Source: Frankiales bacterium (GTDB taxonomy: Bacteria > Actinomycetota > Actinomycetes > Mycobacteriales > SCTD01). Taken from it: a DNA stretch of 61,133 bases. Of this stretch, positions 37,071 to 46,396 are shown piece by piece. Below the pieces are notes generated by a model that saw only the letters and a list, made by a program, of their open reading frames with translations, had not been told where the DNA came from and did no database searches. The first letter of the stretch is position 1, and each line of letters opens with the position of its first letter. A program made the translations under genes and the position numbers. The DNA lies in the NCBI GenBank assembly GCA_025965475.1, contig JAOPWV010000179.1:1-61133 (forward strand), in the 5' to 3' direction.

Positions 37071-38579
37071 ATGGCTCTAGGCGCCGAGTTCGACAACATC
37101 ATCATCAACACCGACAACTACAAGCACTGCCACTACGCGCTGTACCCGCCGGGGACCGAGTACATCTCGAGCTACATCGAGTCGCGCGGTGGCGATTTCC
37201 CGGTGACGATGTTCGTCGGTCTGCAGGCCTTCATCAGGGACTACCTGATGCGGCCGATCACGCTGGAGGACATCGACCAGGCCGAGTACCTCGCCCGTGA
37301 GCAGGGCATGCACTTCAACCGCGAGAACTGGATGGGTGTCCTCAACGACTACGACGGCTACCTGCCCGTCGAGATCGAGGCGGTCCCCGAGGGCACCGTC
37401 CTGCCGGCCAGGAACGTCCTCGTCCAGCTGATCAACACGGACCCGAAGTACTTCTGGGTGACCAGCTTCTTCGAGACCGCCCTGTTGCGTGCCGTGTGGT
37501 ACCCGACCACGATCGGGACCATCAGCTGGCTGGCCAAGCAGGTCATCAAGAAGGCCCTCGAGCAGACCTCGGACCACCCGGAGATGCTGCGGCACTGCCT
37601 GCACGACTACGGCGCACGCGGTGTCAGCTCGCAGCAGTCGGCCGCCCTCGGCGGTATGGCGCACCTGGTCAACTTCAACCAGAGCGACACGACCCCCGGC
37701 ATCCTGGCGGCCAAGAAGTTCTACAACGCCGTGTCCCCGTCGAACTCGGGCCCGAACTCCGAGCATGCGGGCTTCACCGCCTGGGGCCGGGAGAACGAGG
37801 CCGCCGCCATGCGCAACATGCTGGAGACCTACCGCGACAGCGGCGTCGTCCTCCTGCTGACGGACACCTACGACCACGAGAACGCCGTCAAGAACATCCT
37901 CGGTGGCGAGCTCAAGGAGATGATCCAGAACTTCCCGGGTCTCGTCGGCGCCCGTCCCGACTCCGGTGACCCCGTGCAGGTGACGGCCGACACCACCGAG
38001 TGGCTGATGGACAGCTTCGGCTACGAGGTCAACAGCAAGGGCTACAAGGTCCTGCCGCCGTACATCCGCGTCGTGCAGGGCGACGGCATCACGCTGTCGA
38101 GCCTGCGGGACATCTACGTCGAGCTCGAGCGTCGCGGCCTCGCGGCGGACAACGCGCTGTTCGGTATGGGTGGCGGGCTGCTGCAGCACTGCAACCGCGA
38201 CACGATGAACTTCGGGCAGAAGGCCAACGCCGCCAAGATCAACGGCGAGTGGATCAACATCGCGAAGTCCCCGACGGGTGCCGGCTTCAAGAGCTCCAAG
38301 GCCGGCCGGCTGGCGCTGCGGATGGTCGACGGCGAGTACGAGACCGTTCTGCGGGACTCCATCCCGGCAGAGGAGAACCTCCTCGTGCCGGTGTTCCGCA
38401 ACGGCAAGCTGCTCAAGAAGTGGGACTTCACCGAGCTGATCGAGCGCAGCGAGCAGGAGGTCCCCGAGCACTACGTCGCGGACTGGCTCGCCCCGATGAT
38501 CGTCGGCGACGGCGCACGCGCCGCCGGTTCCGTCAACGGCAGCGCGATCCACGCGCAGGGCGTCCCGGTAGGGGCCTAG
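37071..38579 (+). CDS. nadV: Nicotinamide phosphoribosyltransferase
   Basis: A 502-residue enzyme forming nicotinamide mononucleotide from nicotinamide and PRPP. Typical NAMPT stretches: NTDNYKHCHYALYPPGTEY at the N-terminus, HDYGARGVSSQQSAALGG, the substrate loop GARPDSGDPVQVT, and QGDGITLSSLRDI. Length matches NAMPT (about 490) rather than nicotinate phosphoribosyltransferase. Ribosome site AAGGAAGG. PRPP synthetase is encoded just downstream, supplying the co-substrate. Confidence 0.95.
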   Translation: MALGAEFDNIIINTDNYKHCHYALYPPGTEYISSYIESRGGDFPVTMFVGLQAFIRDYLMRPITLEDIDQAEYLAREQGMHFNRENWMGVLNDYDGYLPVEIEAVPEGTVLPARNVLVQLINTDPKYFWVTSFFETALLRAVWYPTTIGTISWLAKQVIKKALEQTSDHPEMLRHCLHDYGARGVSSQQSAALGGMAHLVNFNQSDTTPGILAAKKFYNAVSPSNSGPNSEHAGFTAWGRENEAAAMRNMLETYRDSGVVLLLTDTYDHENAVKNILGGELKEMIQNFPGLVGARPDSGDPVQVTADTTEWLMDSFGYEVNSKGYKVLPPYIRVVQGDGITLSSLRDIYVELERRGLAADNALFGMGGGLLQHCNRDTMNFGQKANAAKINGEWINIAKSPTGAGFKSSKAGRLALRMVDGEYETVLRDSIPAEENLLVPVFRNGKLLKKWDFTELIERSEQEVPEHYVADWLAPMIVGDGARAAGSVNGSAIHAQGVPVGA

Positions 38580-38585
38580 ACGTCG

Positions 38586-38622
38586 GCGCTCGCCGCACCC
38601 GGGCTCCGGGTGCGGCGAGCGC
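38586..38622 (+). terminator. Terminator after NAMPT
   Basis: A perfect 17-bp stem (38586-38602 with 38606-38622) with a 3-nt loop starts 6 bp after the stop. It should separate NAMPT from the next operon, although partial read-through would link them. Confidence 0.8.
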
Positions 38623-38732
38623 GTCGTCGACCGCAAGTTCTCTCTGATCGTGTGCGAAAGGGTGCAGCCAGGTATGACGGAGTCGCTGAACGCCGACGGC
38701 GGAGCAGCCTTGCGACGGGTGTGGGCGGACCG

Positions 38733-39410
38733 ATGACCAAGCTGCACATCTTCGACATGGACGGCACTCTCCTGACCGGCTCCGCCTGTCTGGAGGTCTC
38801 CCGGCACATGGGCCAGATCGATGCGGTCAATCTCATCGAGGAAGCCTGGGGGCGGGGCGAGGTCGGCCACGTCGAGTTCTACGAGCTGTGCCTGCCCCTT
38901 TGGGAGGGGCTGACCGCGGCGGACATCGACGAGGTGTTCCGCGTGACGCCGTGGCTGGACGGCATCGAGGAGGTGTGGCGGGACATCGAGCGGCGCGGCG
39001 AGCACAGCGCGGTCATCTCTCTGTCCCCGCAGTTCTTCGTCGACAGGTTGCTGCCGTGGGGAGTCGTCTCCGCCCACGGGGCCCGGGTGGAGGCCGGTCT
39101 CGCACTGGACCCCACGCTCGTGCTGACGCCTGAAGCAAAGGTCGTGATCCTCGGCCAGTTGATGGAGCGTTACGGGATCTCCGAGGAGGACTGCGTGGCC
39201 TACGGCGACTCCGCGTCCGACCTTCCGTTGTTCAACCGGCTGCGCAACACCGTCGCCATCAACGGCAGCGAGGCGATCCGGGCGGCCGCCGCTGCCCGCT
39301 ACGACGGATCCGACCTACGCGAGGCCTATGCCCTCGGGCGGGCTCTCATCGACGGCACCGAGCCGTCCGCAGCACCCCGGGGCGACCAGCGGGCGGGCAC
39401 GGCGCGATGA
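38733..39410 (+). CDS. HAD-superfamily phosphatase (SerB-like)
   Basis: A 225-residue HAD-IB phosphatase. Motif I is DMDGTLLTGS, motif II is the SLSP segment, and motif III/IV appear as KVVILGQL and YGDSASDLPLF. The substrate is not shown; phosphoserine and other small phosphates are possible. ATG 38733 is chosen over an upstream extension with no support. Its stop overlaps prs by 4 nt, so a role in nucleotide or NAD metabolism is suggested by position. Confidence 0.85.
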   Translation: MTKLHIFDMDGTLLTGSACLEVSRHMGQIDAVNLIEEAWGRGEVGHVEFYELCLPLWEGLTAADIDEVFRVTPWLDGIEEVWRDIERRGEHSAVISLSPQFFVDRLLPWGVVSAHGARVEAGLALDPTLVLTPEAKVVILGQLMERYGISEEDCVAYGDSASDLPLFNRLRNTVAINGSEAIRAAAAARYDGSDLREAYALGRALIDGTEPSAAPRGDQRAGTAR

Positions 39411-40441
39411 CCCTGTCGGGGATGATGCTGCCGGCGGATGACGCGCTGATCACGCTGCCCTCCGCTGCAGACAAGCGCCTGATGCTGTTCAGCGGTCGGG
39501 CCAATCCGGATCTGGCGGAGGCCATCGGGCAGCGCCTCGGGACCGGGCTCAGCCCCGTGACCCTGAAGACGTTCTCGAACGGCGAGGTGTACTGCCGCTT
39601 CGAGGAGTCGATCCGCGGCGCGGACGTCTACCTGATTCAGCCGATGTGCGCGAACGCCGAGACCGGCATCAGTGCCAACGACGCCCTCGTCGAGCTGCTC
39701 GTCATGATCGACGCGGCCGTCGGCGCCAGCGCGCACCGGGTGATCGCCGTGACGCCCTGGTACGGCTACTCCCGGCAGGACAAGAAGAGCGCGCCCCGTG
39801 AGCCCATCTCGGCGCGCCTCGTCGCCCGGATGCTCGAGTCCGCCGGAGCGGACCGGGTGCTGACCATGGACCTGCACGCGGGTCAGATCCAGGGCATGTT
39901 CCAGGTGCCGGTCGACCACATGACAGCGCTCATGCTGCTCTCGCAGTACTTCATCGATCTCCAGCTCGGCAAGAAGCTGGTCGTGGTGGCGCCGGATGCC
40001 GGGCGGGTGAAGCTGAACAAGAAGTTCGCGGACCTGCTCGGCGCCGACCTGGCGATCCTCGACAAGGAGCGCCCGGCGCAGCAGGTCGCCGAGATCGGCT
40101 ACGTCATCGGTGACGTCGAGGGCAAGACCGCGCTGATCGTCGACGACATCATCGACACTGCCGGGACCCTGTGCGCCGGCGCCGACGCCGTCCTGCGCGC
40201 GGGTGCCGAGTCGGTCTACGCGGCGAGCACGCACCCGGTGTTCAGCGGGCGCGCCTACGAGAACCTCGCTACCGCGCCGTTCGAGCAGATCGTCGTCACG
40301 GACACCATCCCGCTGCGGCCGGGCGCGCCCGACAACGTCCGGGTCGTGTCCTGCGCCAAGCTGCTGGCCGACTCGATTCGCATGATCTTCACCGGCTGTT
40401 CGGTGAGTGAGGTCTTCGGGGGCCAGAACCAGGTCTTCTGA
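39407..40441 (+). CDS. prs: Ribose-phosphate pyrophosphokinase
   Basis: A 344-residue PRPP synthetase making PRPP from ribose 5-phosphate and ATP. Motifs: FSNGEVYCRFEESIRGADV, WYGYSRQDKKSAPREPIS, the PRPP/Mg site DLHAGQIQGMF, and the catalytic loop VDDIIDTAGTLC. About 20 residues longer than typical Prs at the N-terminus. It supplies PRPP to NAMPT encoded upstream. A second, housekeeping prs may exist elsewhere. Confidence 0.95.
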   Translation: MTLSGMMLPADDALITLPSAADKRLMLFSGRANPDLAEAIGQRLGTGLSPVTLKTFSNGEVYCRFEESIRGADVYLIQPMCANAETGISANDALVELLVMIDAAVGASAHRVIAVTPWYGYSRQDKKSAPREPISARLVARMLESAGADRVLTMDLHAGQIQGMFQVPVDHMTALMLLSQYFIDLQLGKKLVVVAPDAGRVKLNKKFADLLGADLAILDKERPAQQVAEIGYVIGDVEGKTALIVDDIIDTAGTLCAGADAVLRAGAESVYAASTHPVFSGRAYENLATAPFEQIVVTDTIPLRPGAPDNVRVVSCAKLLADSIRMIFTGCSVSEVFGGQNQVF

Positions 40442-40590
40442 CACCTGTACCCGGCGCCCTGCCCGGGGTCCCTGCCCGGATCGGCTCAGCAGCCCCGCGT
40501 CAGAATGGGGCTGGACAGTAGTTCCGTGCGCCGCTGTCCCGCGGCCCGAATCACGCTTTTCGGCACATTCCGAGAAAGAGGATGGAACAC

Positions 40591-41625
40591 ATGAGCGTCA
40601 GGATCGGCTACAAGGCGTCGGCTGAGCAGTTTGCTCCCCGGGAGCTGCTGGAGTTCTCCGTCGAGGCTGAGAGCCGTGGACTGGACATCGTCGCCGTCTC
40701 GGACCACTTCCAGCCATGGCGCCACCACGGCGGTCACGCCCCCGGCGCGCTGACCTGGCTCGGGGCACTCGGCCAGGCGACGAGCAGCGCGGTCATGGGC
40801 ACCAGCGTGCTCACCCCGACCCTGCGCTACCACCCGTCCATCGTGGCTCAGTCGTTCGGCACTCTCGGCGCGATGAGCCCGGGACGGGTGTTCCTGGGTG
40901 TCGGCTCGGGTGAGGCCATGAACGAGACCCCGGCCACGGGTCAGGCGTTCCCCCCGCCGAAGGAGCGTCGCCTGCGGCTCGCCGAGTCGATCGAGCTCAT
41001 CCGGCGGCTCTGGACCGAGGAGCGGGTGGACTTCCACGGCGAGTACTACCAGACGGAGAAGGCCACCATCTACGACCGCCCGGAGACGCCGATTCCGATC
41101 TTCGTCGCGGCGTCCGGTCCGCTCGCGGCAAAGCTGGCCGGACAGGTCGGCGACGGTTTCATCTGCACCAGCGGCAAGGACCCGGAGCTGTACAAGACGC
41201 TGGTCGCGAACGTCGAGGAGGGCGCGCTCGCGGCCGGCCGGGACGTCTCCCAGATCCGGCACATGATCGAGATCAAGGTGTCGTACGACCGCGACCTCGA
41301 CTACGCGTACAACGCCTGCCGGTGGTGGGCGGCGCTCGCGCTGACCTCGGACCAGAAGACGGGCATCGAGGACCCGATCGAGATGGAACGGGTCGCCGAC
41401 GAGAACGCGGACAAGGCCCACACCCGGTTCATCGTGTCCGACAACCCGCAGGACGTCGTGGACCGGATCAGCCCGTACCTCGACCTGGGTTTCCAGGACC
41501 TGGTCATCCACGGCCCGGGCAACGACCAGCACCGCTTCCTCGAGCAGTTCACGAGCGACGTCCTACCTGCGCTGCGCAAGCGCGCCGAGGCGGGCGTGAC
41601 GGTCACCGGCGCCGGCCAGAGCTGA
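40591..41625 (+). CDS. fgd: F420-dependent glucose-6-phosphate dehydrogenase
   Basis: A 344-residue luciferase-fold enzyme oxidising glucose 6-phosphate to 6-phosphogluconolactone with reduction of F420. The N-terminal IGYKASAEQFAPRELLEF and SDHFQPWRHHGGHAPG match Fgd; VGSGEAMNETP contributes the Glu and CRWWAAL the Trp region. ATG 40591 is preferred because AAAGAGG is well placed; ATG 40582 is possible. Followed by pgl, which hydrolyses its product. Confidence 0.93.
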   Translation: MSVRIGYKASAEQFAPRELLEFSVEAESRGLDIVAVSDHFQPWRHHGGHAPGALTWLGALGQATSSAVMGTSVLTPTLRYHPSIVAQSFGTLGAMSPGRVFLGVGSGEAMNETPATGQAFPPPKERRLRLAESIELIRRLWTEERVDFHGEYYQTEKATIYDRPETPIPIFVAASGPLAAKLAGQVGDGFICTSGKDPELYKTLVANVEEGALAAGRDVSQIRHMIEIKVSYDRDLDYAYNACRWWAALALTSDQKTGIEDPIEMERVADENADKAHTRFIVSDNPQDVVDRISPYLDLGFQDLVIHGPGNDQHRFLEQFTSDVLPALRKRAEAGVTVTGAGQS

Positions 41626-41631
41626 TCTCAG

Positions 41632-41647
41632 CCCGCCGTACGGCGGG
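41632..41647. repeat. 16-bp perfect palindrome after fgd
   Basis: CCCGCCGTACGGCGGG begins 7 bp after the fgd stop. It may form part of a bipartite terminator with the larger hairpin at 41685-41718. Confidence 0.5.
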
Positions 41648-41684
41648 TGAGGAGCCGGTCACCGGCGATCGCTCCTCGGTGCGA

Positions 41685-41718
41685 CCGGGCCGGCGCGGGT
41701 GATCCTGCGCCGGCCCGG
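41685..41718 (+). terminator. Hairpin between fgd and pgl
   Basis: A perfect 12-bp stem (41685-41696 with 41707-41718) with a 10-nt loop. It lies midway between the fgd stop and the pgl start, so these genes may be separate transcription units. Confidence 0.6.
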
Positions 41719-41829
41719 CCGCCGGCTCCCCTGTGAGGGAGGCTGCGCGCGCCTGCGTACTGCCGGCATGCCGCCACGCGCCGGAAACGAACTGTGTCCG
41801 CCCCTCTCGGCAGGAACGGAGAACCACCG

Positions 41830-42624
41830 GTGACGAACGTGGCCCCACCCGCGCGAACGACCTCCCCCGGCCTGGGGCCGAAAGTCCTCGTGTTTCCCGA
41901 CGCGGAGCGGCTGGTCGCGTCGGTGGCGACCCGGCTGGTGACCCGCCTGGTCGACCTGCAGGCGGAGAAGGGCACGGCGTCGCTGGTGCTCACTGGCGGC
42001 CGGACCGGGATCGGCGTCCTCGAGCAGCTGAGGACGAGCCGCTTCCGGGACGCGATCGACTGGTCGAACGTCGACGTCTTCTGGGGCGACGAGCGCTTCG
42101 TCCCGGTGGAGCACCCGGACCGCAACGAGCGGCAGGCCCGTGAGGCGCTGCTGGACCACCTGCCCCTGGATCCGCACCGGATCCGCGCGATGGCGCCGGC
42201 GGGGGGACGGTTCGGTGACGATGCCGAGGCGGCGGCCGCGGAGTACCGCGGCCTGCTGCTGGCCCGGGCCCGCGCCTCCCCCGGCGCTCCGCTGTTCGAC
42301 GTCTGCCTGCTGGGCGTAGGGGAGGAGGGCCACGTCGCCTCGATCTTCCCGGACTCGCCGGCGGTGCAGGAGAGCGAGCGGTTGGCCGTTGCCGTGCACG
42401 GCTGCCCCAAGCCCCCACCCACCCGGATCAGCCTGACGTTGCCGGCCGTGCGCCGGTCCAGCGAGGTCTGGCTGATGACGACCGGATCGGCCAAGGCGCA
42501 GGCTGTCGCATCCGCCCTCGCCGGCACCCACGCGTCTGCGCTGCCGGCGGCCGGAGCGCGCGGGCTGGACCGGACGCTGTGGTTCCTCGACACGGCCGCA
42601 GGGGCCGGACTGTCCGGCCGCTGA
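41830..42624 (+). CDS. pgl: 6-phosphogluconolactonase
   Basis: A 264-residue enzyme hydrolysing 6-phosphogluconolactone, the Fgd product. Motifs: VLTGGRTGIGVLE, VFWGDERFVPVEHPDRNE, LLGVGEEGHVASIFPDSPA with the catalytic His, and RISLTLPAV. GTG 41830 is chosen because GGAG lies upstream; GTG 41794 is possible. It ends 2 bp before the convergent fbiD stop. Confidence 0.94.
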   Translation: MTNVAPPARTTSPGLGPKVLVFPDAERLVASVATRLVTRLVDLQAEKGTASLVLTGGRTGIGVLEQLRTSRFRDAIDWSNVDVFWGDERFVPVEHPDRNERQAREALLDHLPLDPHRIRAMAPAGGRFGDDAEAAAAEYRGLLLARARASPGAPLFDVCLLGVGEEGHVASIFPDSPAVQESERLAVAVHGCPKPPPTRISLTLPAVRRSSEVWLMTTGSAKAQAVASALAGTHASALPAAGARGLDRTLWFLDTAAGAGLSGR

Positions 42625-42626
42625 GG

Positions 42627-43286
42627 TCAGCGCGCGGCGCCGGCCGCCATCAGGGCGGCGGAGCGTGGGCCCAGGCCGAGTTCGCCCACCAGCAGGAGGT
42701 CGCACTCGCGGTCGACGTCCGAGACGAGTGACGGCCACCGGCCGAGCATCAGCAGGGCACCCGTCGCCTGGTGGGCGTGGGCCGAGCCGGGACCGAACCG
42801 TGGTTGCAGCTCCCCGCCTGCCGCGGAGAGCAGCAGCGTGGTGCCGGAGCCCTGGCGGTCGGTGCAGAAAGCCCGCCTGCCCGCGGCGGCGGCGACGGCC
42901 GCCGACAACTCCGCCGGGCGGAGCGCCGGGAGGTCGGCCTGGAGGGCGCCCACCACCGACGCCGCGTCGTCGCGCCGCAGCGCCCGGGCGCCGTGTTCGA
43001 CGGCCGCGTTGAGACCACCGCCGGGTTCGTCCCGCAGGGACAGCGCGCCCTCGCGTTCGGCCATGAGGGCCACCACCGGGTCGGGCGTCACGACCAGGAC
43101 GCGGCGTACGCCGGTGGCCTCCAGGGCGGCCCTGATGGTGTCGCCGGCCATGGCCAGCACGAGGGCGGCGTGGGCATCGCGGTCACCGACACCGGCATCC
43201 GCGGCGCCGAGCAGCCGCGATTTCGCGGCGGCCAGCGACTTGACCGGGATCACCAGGTCGACCGCGGCCGCGGAACTGCGTGGCAC
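42627..43286 (-). CDS. fbiD: Phosphoenolpyruvate/phospholactate guanylyltransferase (F420 biosynthesis)
   Basis: A 219-residue nucleotidyltransferase of the CofC/FbiD family, making the guanylylated precursor of F420. VDLVIPVKSLAAAKSRLL is the N-terminal nucleotide-binding signature, followed by LRDEPGGGLNAAVEHG and the metal site ALQADLPALRP; DRQGSGTTLLL lies in the substrate lid. In mycobacteria the substrate is phosphoenolpyruvate. Location next to an F420-dependent enzyme agrees. Confidence 0.92.
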   Translation of the reverse strand: MPRSSAAAVDLVIPVKSLAAAKSRLLGAADAGVGDRDAHAALVLAMAGDTIRAALEATGVRRVLVVTPDPVVALMAEREGALSLRDEPGGGLNAAVEHGARALRRDDAASVVGALQADLPALRPAELSAAVAAAAGRRAFCTDRQGSGTTLLLSAAGGELQPRFGPGSAHAHQATGALLMLGRWPSLVSDVDRECDLLLVGELGLGPRSAALMAAGAAR

Positions 43287-43336
43287 TGCTGCACTCCTTG
43301 GCGGTAAGGGCTCTCGCAGGGGGCACGGCCCGTGAC

Positions 43337-43376
43337 ACAGGTCGAGCCCCCGTCCGAGGACGGAGGCTCGACCTGT
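43337..43376 (-). terminator. Hairpin after the aldehyde dehydrogenase operon
   Basis: A long stem (about 19 bp with one mismatch, ACAGGTCGAGCC paired with GGCTCGACCTGT at the base) lies 24 bp past the end of the minus-strand dehydrogenase gene and before fbiD. Confidence 0.7.
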
Positions 43377-43399
43377 TCAGGAACTGTCAGGCGGGACCG

Positions 43400-44833
43400 T
43401 CAGGCGTTGTCGCCGTAGACCGACTTGACCTCGAGGAACTCGCGCAGACCGAACTCGGCGTACTCGCGCCCGTTGCCGGACTGCTTGTAGCCGCCGAAGG
43501 GAGTGGCGAAGTCGAGGCCCGCGCCGTTGACGTGCACCATGCCGGTGCGCATGCGGCGCGCGACCGAGCGGGCCCGCTCCTGGTCGGCCGAGGACACGAA
43601 CCCGGACAGGCCGTAGACGGTGTCGTTCGCGATGCGGAGCGCGTCCTCCTCGTCCTGGTACGTCGTGATGGTGATGACCGGACCGAAGATCTCCTCCTGG
43701 GCGATCTGCATGTCGTTGGTGACGTTGGCCAGGACGGTCGTCTTGACGTAGTAACCGGTCTCGAGGCCCTCCGGCTTGCCCAGGCCACCGGCGACGACGG
43801 TCGCGCCCTGGTCGATGGCGGACTGGATCAGCCGCTGCACCTTGTCGTACTGGGCCTGCGAGACGACCGGGCCGATGACCGTGCCGTTGGCGTCCGGGGC
43901 GCCGACGACGATCTTCTCGGCGGCCTCCTTGGCGATGGCGACGGCCTCGTCCAGCCGTCCGGCCGGGACCAGGAAGCGCGAGCCGGCGTTGCAGGACTGG
44001 CCGGAGTTCGCGCAGACCGAGCCCATGTCGCGCGGGATGACCGTCGCGAAGTCGACATCGTCGAGCAGGATGTTGGCGGACTTCCCGCCGAGCTCCTGCG
44101 CGACGCGCTTCACCGTCGGGGCAGCGTTCTTCGCGACCTCGATGCCGGCCCGCGTCGAGCCGGTGAAGGACACCATGTCGACGCCCGGGTGGGAGGACAG
44201 CGCCGCGCCCGCGGTCGGACCGTCGCCGTTGACGAGGTTGAAGACACCGGCCGGGACGCCCGCCTCGTGCAGGATCTCGGCGAAGATCAGCGCGTTCAGG
44301 GGGGCGAGCTCCGACGGCTTGAGCACCATCGTGCAGCCGGCCGCGAGGGCCGGAGCGATCTTGGCCGCGATGAGCAGCGGCGGCCAGTTCCACGGCGTGA
44401 TGAGGCCGCACACGCCGATCGGCTCGTACACGACGGTCGAGGTGCCGACCTTCTCCTCGAAGGCGAACTTCTTGAGGGCGTCGAGCGCGAAGGCGAACTG
44501 CCCGGTGCCGCAGGGAACCTGGGCCTGCGCGGACAGCGCGGTGGGAGCACCCATCTCGTCGGTGAGGGCCTGGGCCAGGTCGTCCGCGCGGGACGCGTAC
44601 ACGTCCAGGATCCGCTCGAGCAGCGCGATGCGCTCCTCGACCGTCGTCCGCGAGAACGTCTCGAACGCGGTGCGGGCGGCGAGGACCGCGCGGTCGATGT
44701 CCGCCGCGCCGCCGAGGGCGATGGTGGCAACCGGCTTCTCGGTAGCGGGGTTGATGACGTCGAGTGTGTCCGACGTCGTCGGCTCCACCCACTCGCCGTT
44801 GATGTAGAACTTCCGGGTGTTGTCCATGACCAT
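43400..44833 (-). CDS. NAD(P)-dependent aldehyde dehydrogenase
   Basis: A 477-residue ALDH. The catalytic Glu is in AQELGGKSAN and the catalytic Cys in NSGQSCNAGSR; SFTGSTRAGIEV forms the cofactor site and TPWNWPPLL the oxyanion Asn region. Substrate unknown. ATG 44833 or 44827. It lies 57 bp downstream of a second aldehyde dehydrogenase gene on the same strand and with a CoA-transferase further upstream, so an acyl-semialdehyde substrate is plausible. Confidence 0.9.
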   Translation of the reverse strand: MVMDNTRKFYINGEWVEPTTSDTLDVINPATEKPVATIALGGAADIDRAVLAARTAFETFSRTTVEERIALLERILDVYASRADDLAQALTDEMGAPTALSAQAQVPCGTGQFAFALDALKKFAFEEKVGTSTVVYEPIGVCGLITPWNWPPLLIAAKIAPALAAGCTMVLKPSELAPLNALIFAEILHEAGVPAGVFNLVNGDGPTAGAALSSHPGVDMVSFTGSTRAGIEVAKNAAPTVKRVAQELGGKSANILLDDVDFATVIPRDMGSVCANSGQSCNAGSRFLVPAGRLDEAVAIAKEAAEKIVVGAPDANGTVIGPVVSQAQYDKVQRLIQSAIDQGATVVAGGLGKPEGLETGYYVKTTVLANVTNDMQIAQEEIFGPVITITTYQDEEDALRIANDTVYGLSGFVSSADQERARSVARRMRTGMVHVNGAGLDFATPFGGYKQSGNGREYAEFGLREFLEVKSVYGDNA

Positions 44834-44890
44834 CCTCTGAGTTGGGTCGACGTGCGGCGTGCTGGGGGTCTGCTCGTACTCCGGTCGCGG

Positions 44891-46357
44891 TTAGGTCGAC
44901 CGGAGGTAAACCGTCTTGGTGGTCGTGAAGAACAGTCTCGCGGCCTTGCCCTGTTCGCGACTCATGCTGCTGGAACCCTTGAGACCGCCGAACGGCACGT
45001 GCGGCTCGACGCTGGCAGTCTCGCGATTGATGTGCACCAGGCCGGACTGTGTCCGCTTGATGAAATCCATGGCGGTCGCGATGTCCTTCGTGAACAGCGC
45101 GGAGGACAGGCCGAACTCCGTGTCGTTCGCGGCGGTGATCGCGGCCTCGTAGCCGTCGACCTCCTGGACGACGAGCACCGGCCCGAAGATCTCGTCCCGC
45201 ATGAGGGCGCTGTCGGGGCCCACACCGGCCAGCACGGTGGGGGCCGCGAAGCAGCCACCCGCGTCGTCGATGGTGCCGCCGGTGATGACCTCCGCCTGCT
45301 CGTCGCGGGCGATCTGCAGGAAGCCCGCGACGGTGTCGCGCTGCTCGGCGGAAGCCAGCGGGCCGACGTCGGTCGCGTCGTCGAACGGGTCGCCGATGAC
45401 GAGTTTCTCCACCTGCTGCCGGAGCAGGTCCCGGAACATCGGGGCGACGGTGCGCTCGACGTACACCCGGCTGGTCGCCGTGCAGCGCTGACCCGTCGAG
45501 AACATCGCTCCGCGGGTCACCTGGACGGCCGCGTCCTCGAGGTCGGCGTCGGCGAGCACGACGGCCGGGTTCTTGCCGCCGAGTTCGAGCTGCACCTTCA
45601 CGTTGCGATCGGCCACCGCCTGGCGTAGCCGTACGCCGACGCCGCTGGACCCGGTGAACGTCAGCGCGCCCAGGCGCGGGTGCCCGGTCAGCCCGGCGGA
45701 CAGGGTCCGCCCCTTGCCGGTGACGAGGTTGAGCACCCCGGCGGGCAGACCGGCGGCGGCGAACGCCTCGGTCAGGAAGACCGCGCTGCCGGCGGCGGAC
45801 TCGGCCGGCTTCCAGACGACGGTGTTGCCGAAACCGAGGGCCGGGGCCAGCTTCCAGACCGGGATCGCGAACGGGAAGTTCCACGGGGTGATCGCGCAGA
45901 CCACGCCGAGCGGCTCCTCGACCGTCAGCAGCAGGACGCTGGGGTCGGAGCTCGGGTAGGTCTCACCGGCCGGCTGAAGCAGCTCGCCGGCGAAGTAGCG
46001 CAGGATCGCGACGCTGCGCAGGACCTCCCCGCGCGCGTCCCGGATGCACTTGCCCATGTCGGAGGTCAGGCGCCGCGCGCCTTCCTCGGCCTTGGCCTCC
46101 AGCAGGTCGGCCGTCTTGCGCAGCACCTCGGCGCGCTGCACCGCGGGGGTCGCGGCCCACGCGGCCTGGGCGCCGAGCGCCGCGTCGTACGCCGCATCGA
46201 CCTGTTCCAGCGAGGCCGCCGCGAAGGTGCCGGTCGGCCGGCTGAGGTCGGCCGGGTCGAACCGGTCGTAGGTGTCGTCGGCGGTGTGCCACGCGCCGCC
46301 GACGAACAGCGTGCGGCCGTCGGTGAGTGACGCGGACGAGGAGCCAGAGCTGACCAT
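44891..46357 (-). CDS. Aldehyde dehydrogenase of the succinate/glutarate-semialdehyde type
   Basis: A 488-residue ALDH that is distinct from its neighbour. TPWNFPFAIPVWKLAPAL, the Glu in QLELGGKNPAVV and the Cys in STGQRCTATSRVY are intact, and PHVPFGGLKGSSS with SREQG near the end resembles ketoglutarate- or succinate-semialdehyde dehydrogenases. Substrate by context is inference. Possibly co-transcribed with the upstream CoA-transferase (39-bp gap). Confidence 0.88.
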   Translation of the reverse strand: MVSSGSSSASLTDGRTLFVGGAWHTADDTYDRFDPADLSRPTGTFAAASLEQVDAAYDAALGAQAAWAATPAVQRAEVLRKTADLLEAKAEEGARRLTSDMGKCIRDARGEVLRSVAILRYFAGELLQPAGETYPSSDPSVLLLTVEEPLGVVCAITPWNFPFAIPVWKLAPALGFGNTVVWKPAESAAGSAVFLTEAFAAAGLPAGVLNLVTGKGRTLSAGLTGHPRLGALTFTGSSGVGVRLRQAVADRNVKVQLELGGKNPAVVLADADLEDAAVQVTRGAMFSTGQRCTATSRVYVERTVAPMFRDLLRQQVEKLVIGDPFDDATDVGPLASAEQRDTVAGFLQIARDEQAEVITGGTIDDAGGCFAAPTVLAGVGPDSALMRDEIFGPVLVVQEVDGYEAAITAANDTEFGLSSALFTKDIATAMDFIKRTQSGLVHINRETASVEPHVPFGGLKGSSSMSREQGKAARLFFTTTKTVYLRST

Positions 46358-46396
46358 GTGAGTACCTGTTCCAGGTGTCCTAGTTCCGAGGGAGGG

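Noticed and set aside
37077-39077. 666-codon frame antisense to the NAMPT gene
   Set aside because: Shadow frame; the plus strand has clear NAMPT motifs.
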